Positions 60,393 to 64,000 of a stretch of DNA of 64,000 bases are shown here, one piece after another; positions within the stretch are counted from its first letter, which is position 1, and every line of letters begins with the position of its first letter. Both the position numbers and the translations under genes were made by a program. The notes below the pieces were generated by a model. It worked only from the letters and a program-made list of their open reading frames with translations, was not told the origin of the DNA and did no database searches. The stretch comes from Rhodobacter sp. SGA-6-6 (GTDB lineage Bacteria > Pseudomonadota > Alphaproteobacteria > Rhodobacterales > Rhodobacteraceae). Where the stretch lies: NCBI RefSeq assembly GCF_011043545.1, contig NZ_JAAKGP010000003.1:310001-374000 (forward strand), given 5' to 3'.

Positions 60393-61523
60393 CTAGCTCC
60401 CGATCCGGCACTCCGCCCCCTTCGCCTCCAGGCAGCGCTGCAGGGCGAGGGCGACGTTGTAACGGGCGGCCGAGAGCGGCAGGAAGCCGAGCGTGGAGAG
60501 GCCGCGGGCGTAGATGCGGGCCAGCGCCGGGTCCAGCGCCATCGCCAGGGTGAACTGCCGCGCCGCGCCGGCCAGGTCGCCCTGCGCCAGCGCCAGCTGG
60601 GCCAGGGCGTCGTGGAAGCTGCCCTGCATCGGCGCCCCCGCGGTTTCCGCCGCCCGCAGCGGCGCGGCCTCGGCTTCCGCCTCGTCCAGCCGGCCGGCGC
60701 GGGTCAGGGTCCAGACCTTCACCGCCGGGCCGGTCAGGCTGTCGGGATAGTCCGCCGCCAGCGCCGCGGCCTCGGCCAGCACCTCCTCCACCGGCCGGCT
60801 GCGCGCCAGCGCCTGCAGCCGCAGGCTGCGCAGCGCCTCCTGCGCCGAACCGTCGTCGGCGGGCAGGGCGGCCAGCCCCTCGTCGGCCGCCGCCAGCGCC
60901 TCCTCCGCCCGGCCGAGCGCCAGCAGCGCCGAGACCCGGGCGATCCGCACCGCCGCCCAGGCCGGATCGGCGGCGAGCGCCCGGTCCAGATGCGCCAGCC
61001 CCTCCTCGGCGCGGCCGAGCCCGGTCAGGCAGCGCCCCTGCACCAGATTGGCCCAGGGGTCGTCGGGTGCGCCGTCCAGCGCCGGCCCGCTGTCTGCCAG
61101 GCAGCGGTCGGGGGCGTTCAGCCGCCACCAGCCCTCGGCCCGGTTCAGCCTGGCATAGCCGTCCTGCGGGTCCAGCTCGATGGCGGCGGAGTAATGCGCC
61201 ACCGCCCCGGCCGGATCGCCGGCGTCGAAGCGGACATGGCCCAGTTCCACCCAATACCACGGGTTCTGCGGCGCGAGCCGCAGCGCCGCCCGCAAGGTCT
61301 CCGCCGCCTCGTCCAGCCGGCCGAGCATCCGCTGCGCCTCGGCCTTGTAGCCGAGCGCGGTGGCGGCATCGTCGGGATCGCCCGCCTGGGCATAGGCGCT
61401 GTCGCAAAGGGCGATCCGTGCCTCGTAATCCTTGCCGCGGTCCTCGCAGGTGGGCGCGGCCAGCGCCGGCGCGGCCAGAAGGGTCAGGCAGAGGGCGAGG
61501 GGGCGGAAAGCTGCGAAGGCCAT
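60393..61523 (-). CDS. Exported TPR-repeat protein
   Basis: A 376-residue protein with a signal peptide (residues 1-22, ending PALA before APTC) and about eight tetratricopeptide repeats. Clear units include ALGYKAEAQRMLGRLDEAAE, NPWYWVELGHVRFDAGDPAG and PDDPWANLVQGRCLTGLGRA. Cysteines near both ends (CEDRGKDYEARIALC, CLEAKGAEC) may form disulfides in the periplasm. TPR arrays mediate protein-protein contacts; the partner is unknown. Confidence 0.75.
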   Translation of the reverse strand: MAFAAFRPLALCLTLLAAPALAAPTCEDRGKDYEARIALCDSAYAQAGDPDDAATALGYKAEAQRMLGRLDEAAETLRAALRLAPQNPWYWVELGHVRFDAGDPAGAVAHYSAAIELDPQDGYARLNRAEGWWRLNAPDRCLADSGPALDGAPDDPWANLVQGRCLTGLGRAEEGLAHLDRALAADPAWAAVRIARVSALLALGRAEEALAAADEGLAALPADDGSAQEALRSLRLQALARSRPVEEVLAEAAALAADYPDSLTGPAVKVWTLTRAGRLDEAEAEAAPLRAAETAGAPMQGSFHDALAQLALAQGDLAGAARQFTLAMALDPALARIYARGLSTLGFLPLSAARYNVALALQRCLEAKGAECRIGS

Positions 61524-61617
61524 GGCGGGTCCCTGGAACTACGCCGCGCAGCCTTAGGCAGGGCCTCGGGAAAATCAAGTCCGGCGGGCCGGTCTTCCGG
61601 GACGGAGCGGCGGATGC

Positions 61618-61770
61618 CTCCGGCGGGGATATTTATCGAACAGGTGAAAGGGCGAAGAAAATCTCTCTGATTTCGCCTGTCGATAAATATCCTCAGGGGG
61701 TTTGGGGGCAGAATGCCCCCATCAGGCGACAGCAGCCGCAAGAGACTCCGCCAGCCGACGCGCAATATCC
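61618..61770. repeat. GGATATTT hairpin repeat, copy 2
   Basis: CTCCGGCGGGGATATTT leads into a hairpin at 61627-61692 whose outer arms GGATATTTATCGA/TCGATAAATATCC are perfect. It is followed by CAGGGGGTTTGGGGGC...GCCCCC and a tail CGACAGCAGCCGCAAGAGAC with TCCGCC. Flanks and tail match copy 1 at 1889-2026, but the inner stem is a completely different palindrome. Confidence 0.75.
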
Positions 61771-61817
61771 TTCCGATCCGCGGTTGACCCTGCCGGATCA
61801 TGGGCGTATGCCGCTTG

Positions 61818-61872
61818 CCGTGGCGCTTTGTTACCGGATTGCGGGCCACGTTAAACAAGCCGCTAAAGAGGT
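61818..61872 (+). ncRNA. SAM-II riboswitch
   Basis: The P1 stem CGTGGC/GCCACG (61819-61824 with 61845-61850), the U-rich loop segment GCTTTGTTACCGG and the diagnostic GCTAAAGAGG at 61860-61869 match the SAM-II (metA motif) consensus, a pseudoknot that binds S-adenosylmethionine in alphaproteobacteria. It lies 61 bp upstream of metZ, the expected target. Confidence 0.88.
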
Positions 61873-61882
61873 TCGGGCATCG

Positions 61883-61914
61883 GCCCCGGCACCTCTGGTT
61901 TGCCGGGGCTTTTC
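61883..61914 (+). terminator. Rho-independent attenuator between SAM-II and metZ
   Basis: GCCCCGGCA and TGCCGGGGC form a perfect 9-base stem with a 9-base loop, followed by TTTTC. Its position after the riboswitch and before the metZ ribosome site suggests transcription is stopped when SAM is bound. Confidence 0.7.
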
Positions 61915-61932
61915 TATGGCCGGAGGGCCGCG

Positions 61933-63114
61933 ATGACCAGGAACTGGAAAACCCGCACCAAGCTCGTCCATCAGGGCGTCCGCCGTAGCCAGTATGGCGA
62001 GATGGCCGAGGCGATCTTCCTGACCCAGGGCTTCGATTACCCGAGCGCCGAGGCCGCCGAGGCGCGCTTCGTCAAGGCGGGCGAGGACGAGTTCATCTAT
62101 GCCCGCTACGGCAACCCCACCACGAGGATGTTCGAGGAGCGGATCGCGGCGCTGGAAGGGGCCGAGGACGCCTTCGCCACCGCCTCCGGCATGGCGGCGG
62201 TGAACGGGGCGCTGGTCTCGGGGCTGCGGGCGGGGGACCATGTGGTCTCGGCCCGGGCGCTGTTCGGGTCCTGCCTCTACATCCTGGAAGAGGTGCTGAC
62301 CCGCTTCGGGGTGAAGGTCACCTTCGTCGACGGCGCCGACCTCGACCAGTGGAAGAAGGCCGTGGTTCCGGGCACCAGGATGGTGTTCTTCGAGTCGATG
62401 TCGAACCCGACGCTGGAACTGGTGGACATCGAGGGCGTGACGAGGATCGCCCATGCCGCCGGCGCGGTGGTGGTGGTGGACAATGTCTTCGCCACCCCGG
62501 TCTTCTCGCGCGCGGTGGAGCAGGGGGCGGATGTGGTGGTCTATTCCACCACCAAGCATGTCGACGGCCACGGCCGGGCGCTCGGCGGGGTGATCTGCGG
62601 CACGCAGGAGTTCATCCGCAAGACCGTGGAGCCCTACATGAAGCACACCGGCGCGGCGATGAGCCCGCTGACCGCCTGGATGCACCTGCACGGCCTCGCC
62701 ACGCTGGACCTGCGCTGCCGGGCGATGGCGGAGAGCGCGCTGAAGATCGCCCGGGCGCTGGAAAGCCATCCGAAGATCGCCAAGGTGATCTATCCGGGGC
62801 TGGAAAGCCATCCGCAGCACGCGCTGGCGATGGCGCAGATGGGATCGGGCGGCACGCTGGTGACCTTCGAGGTGAAGGGCGGCAAGGAGGCGGCCTTCCG
62901 CTTCATGGACGCGCTGGAGATCGCCTGCATCTCCAACAACCTGGGCGACGCCAAGTCGATCGCCACCCATCCGGCCACCACCACCCACCAGCGCCTGCCG
63001 CAGGAGCAGAAGGACGCGCTGGGGATCACCCCCGGCCTGATCCGCTTCTCGGTCGGGCTGGAGGATGCCGCCGACCTGATCGCCGACCTGACCGGGGCGC
63101 TGGACGCGGCCTGA
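61933..63114 (+). CDS. metZ: O-succinylhomoserine sulfhydrylase
   Basis: A 393-residue PLP enzyme of the Cys/Met metabolism family that makes homocysteine directly from an O-acylhomoserine and sulfide. GEDEFIYARYGNPTTRMFEE, EDAFATASGMAAVNGAL, FFESMSNPTLELVDI and the PLP-lysine segment VVYSTTKHVDGHGRALGG are all intact. The ATG at 61933 follows GGAGGG by 5 bases and gives the family N-terminus MTRNWKTRTKLVH. The upstream SAM-II riboswitch and attenuator mean expression falls when SAM is plentiful. Confidence 0.95.
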   Translation: MTRNWKTRTKLVHQGVRRSQYGEMAEAIFLTQGFDYPSAEAAEARFVKAGEDEFIYARYGNPTTRMFEERIAALEGAEDAFATASGMAAVNGALVSGLRAGDHVVSARALFGSCLYILEEVLTRFGVKVTFVDGADLDQWKKAVVPGTRMVFFESMSNPTLELVDIEGVTRIAHAAGAVVVVDNVFATPVFSRAVEQGADVVVYSTTKHVDGHGRALGGVICGTQEFIRKTVEPYMKHTGAAMSPLTAWMHLHGLATLDLRCRAMAESALKIARALESHPKIAKVIYPGLESHPQHALAMAQMGSGGTLVTFEVKGGKEAAFRFMDALEIACISNNLGDAKSIATHPATTTHQRLPQEQKDALGITPGLIRFSVGLEDAADLIADLTGALDAA

Positions 63115-63309
63115 GACCCGGGCGGGGCGGCGCTTTCGGCCGCCGCCCTGTCGGGAACGGCGCTTGCTTTCGGGCCGGAAATGACTATCTCATGAGTCTT
63201 CGCGCGCGGACCAGGGTGATCCGGGCGCGGGCCACCCCTGTCGAACTGGCTTCACCAATCCCGGATATTGACGGCGGCATGGGTCCGCCCGAACCGAAAG
63301 GATCACCTG

Positions 63310-64000
63310 ATGAACATCCATACTCCCGCTCTGGACGATGCCCCCTCGCGCGAGGAGGCCGAGGCCGCGCTGGCGGTCCTGCGCCAATGGGCCGGCCGCG
63401 CCTCGGACGCGGAGATCGCCGCGCTGGACCCGGCCGTCGGCACGCTGACGTCCGACCAGTCGTATCCGGCGCTGTCGCGGGCCTACCCCGAGGATTTCAT
63501 CGCCGACCCGGCCTATCGCGCCACGCTGCCCGACCTGCAGAACGGCCCGGCCAGCCTGATCCGCGGCGCCAGGCAGCTGATCCAGCATGTCGGCATCTCC
63601 AACTTCCGCCTGCCGATCCGCTACCGCAGCCGCGATGCCGGCGAGATCACGCTGGAGACCAGCGTCACCGGCACCGTCAGCCTGGAGGCCGAGAAGAAGG
63701 GCATCAACATGAGCCGCATCATGCGGTCCTTCTATGCCCATGCCGAGAAGGACTTCTCCTTCGCGGTGGTCGAACATGCGCTGGAGGACTACAAGCGCGA
63801 CCTCGGGTCCTTCGATGCGCGGATCATGATGCGCTTCTCCTTCCCGGTGCGGATCGGTTCGCTGCGCTCGGGCCTGTCGGGCTGGCAGTATTACGACATC
63901 GCGCTGGAACTGGTGGATGTGGCGGGGGTGCGCAAGCATTTCATGCACCTGGACTACGTCTATTCCTCGACCTGCCCCTGCTCGCTGGAGCTGTCGGAGC
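63310..64000 (+). CDS. folE2: GTP cyclohydrolase FolE2 (3' end outside the window)
   Basis: The first 230 residues of a type IB GTP cyclohydrolase, which opens GTP to dihydroneopterin triphosphate for folate (and queuosine). GISNFRLPIRYRSRDAGEIT, EKKGINMSRIMRSF and the metal-binding YSSTCPCSLELSE just before the window edge identify FolE2. Unlike FolE it works with metals other than zinc. GATCACCTG precedes the ATG at 63310 with only a weak ribosome site. No convincing Zur box was found in the 195 bp upstream. Confidence 0.93.
   Translation, partial: MNIHTPALDDAPSREEAEAALAVLRQWAGRASDAEIAALDPAVGTLTSDQSYPALSRAYPEDFIADPAYRATLPDLQNGPASLIRGARQLIQHVGISNFRLPIRYRSRDAGEITLETSVTGTVSLEAEKKGINMSRIMRSFYAHAEKDFSFAVVEHALEDYKRDLGSFDARIMMRFSFPVRIGSLRSGLSGWQYYDIALELVDVAGVRKHFMHLDYVYSSTCPCSLELSE

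Noticed and set aside
63183-63202. Zur box upstream of folE2
   Set aside because: The sequence contains GACT...AGTC arms only and does not resemble known Zur operators, although FolE2 is often zinc-regulated.

Overview
The window is very GC-rich (coding sequence is dense, with strong third-position G/C) and looks like a chromosomal segment of a Rhodobacteraceae/Paracoccaceae alphaproteobacterium. The aa3 oxidase subunit I and the adjacent small cytochrome c resemble Paracoccus CtaD and cytochrome c550. The regulatory vocabulary is also alphaproteobacterial: GTTC-N7-GTTC LexA boxes, a TTAA-N7-TTAA CtrA box, an FNR/FnrL box, a SAM-II riboswitch and PhyR/NepR/EcfG with GGAAC-N16/17-CGTT promoters. 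No phage, integrase, IS transposase, rRNA or CRISPR array was seen.

Layout. 1-6.3 kb: housekeeping genes (UbiH-like start, HAD phosphatase, GntR regulator, a GT2 glycosyltransferase with a GspE/MshEN-like N-terminus behind a CtrA box, carA, a YqeY-like protein, a DUF2244 protein). 6.4-10 kb: ctaD, cycA and lipB. 10-16.8 kb: a peptidoglycan-binding-domain protein, tRNA-Leu(GAG) and a spermidine/putrescine-type ABC operon. 16.9-23.7 kb: an AEC transporter, then on the minus strand an SPOR lipoprotein, D-Ala-D-Ala carboxypeptidase, tmk, holB, tatD and a PhnP-like metallo-hydrolase, then tRNA-Ser(TGA).

23.8-29.2 kb: a metal (probably molybdate/tungstate-type) uptake island. A wrecked TonB receptor lies divergent from DUF2478, Mop/TOBE, TrmO-like and FecBCD-type transporter genes, with two palindromic operators between them. 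29.2-35.7 kb: a catabolic operon with an XRE-cupin regulator, a polar amino acid ABC transporter, an arginase-fold ureohydrolase and a dimethylglycine/sarcosine dehydrogenase-like flavoprotein. This set suits breakdown of an N-methylated guanidino acid such as creatine. 36.0-40.6 kb: an organosulfur (or chelate) acquisition operon: FMN reductase, NtaA/DszA-type monooxygenase and SsuCAB-like transporter. 40.7-48 kb: a DUF72 protein, then an SOS island in which an HhH-GPD endonuclease gene with its own LexA box runs convergent to the LexA-boxed imuA-imuB-dnaE2 mutasome.

48.3-59.3 kb: a general stress response island. The core is phyR, nepR, ecfG and two sensor kinases, one of them with a degenerate ATPase domain. 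At least eight EcfG-type promoters can be read, driving phyR, nepR, a CsbD-family gene broken by an amber codon, a holin-like protein, a periplasmic protein, a DUF1328 protein, a short unknown protein and an AI-2E-type membrane protein. 59.7-64 kb: an unknown membrane protein, a TPR protein, metZ behind a SAM-II riboswitch plus terminator, and the start of folE2.

Dispersed non-coding repeats recur throughout: a roughly 216-bp multi-palindrome element in four copies, a GGATATTT-flanked hairpin element, a GTAGGGCGGGG inverted repeat and a REP-like inverted repeat. None encodes a protein.
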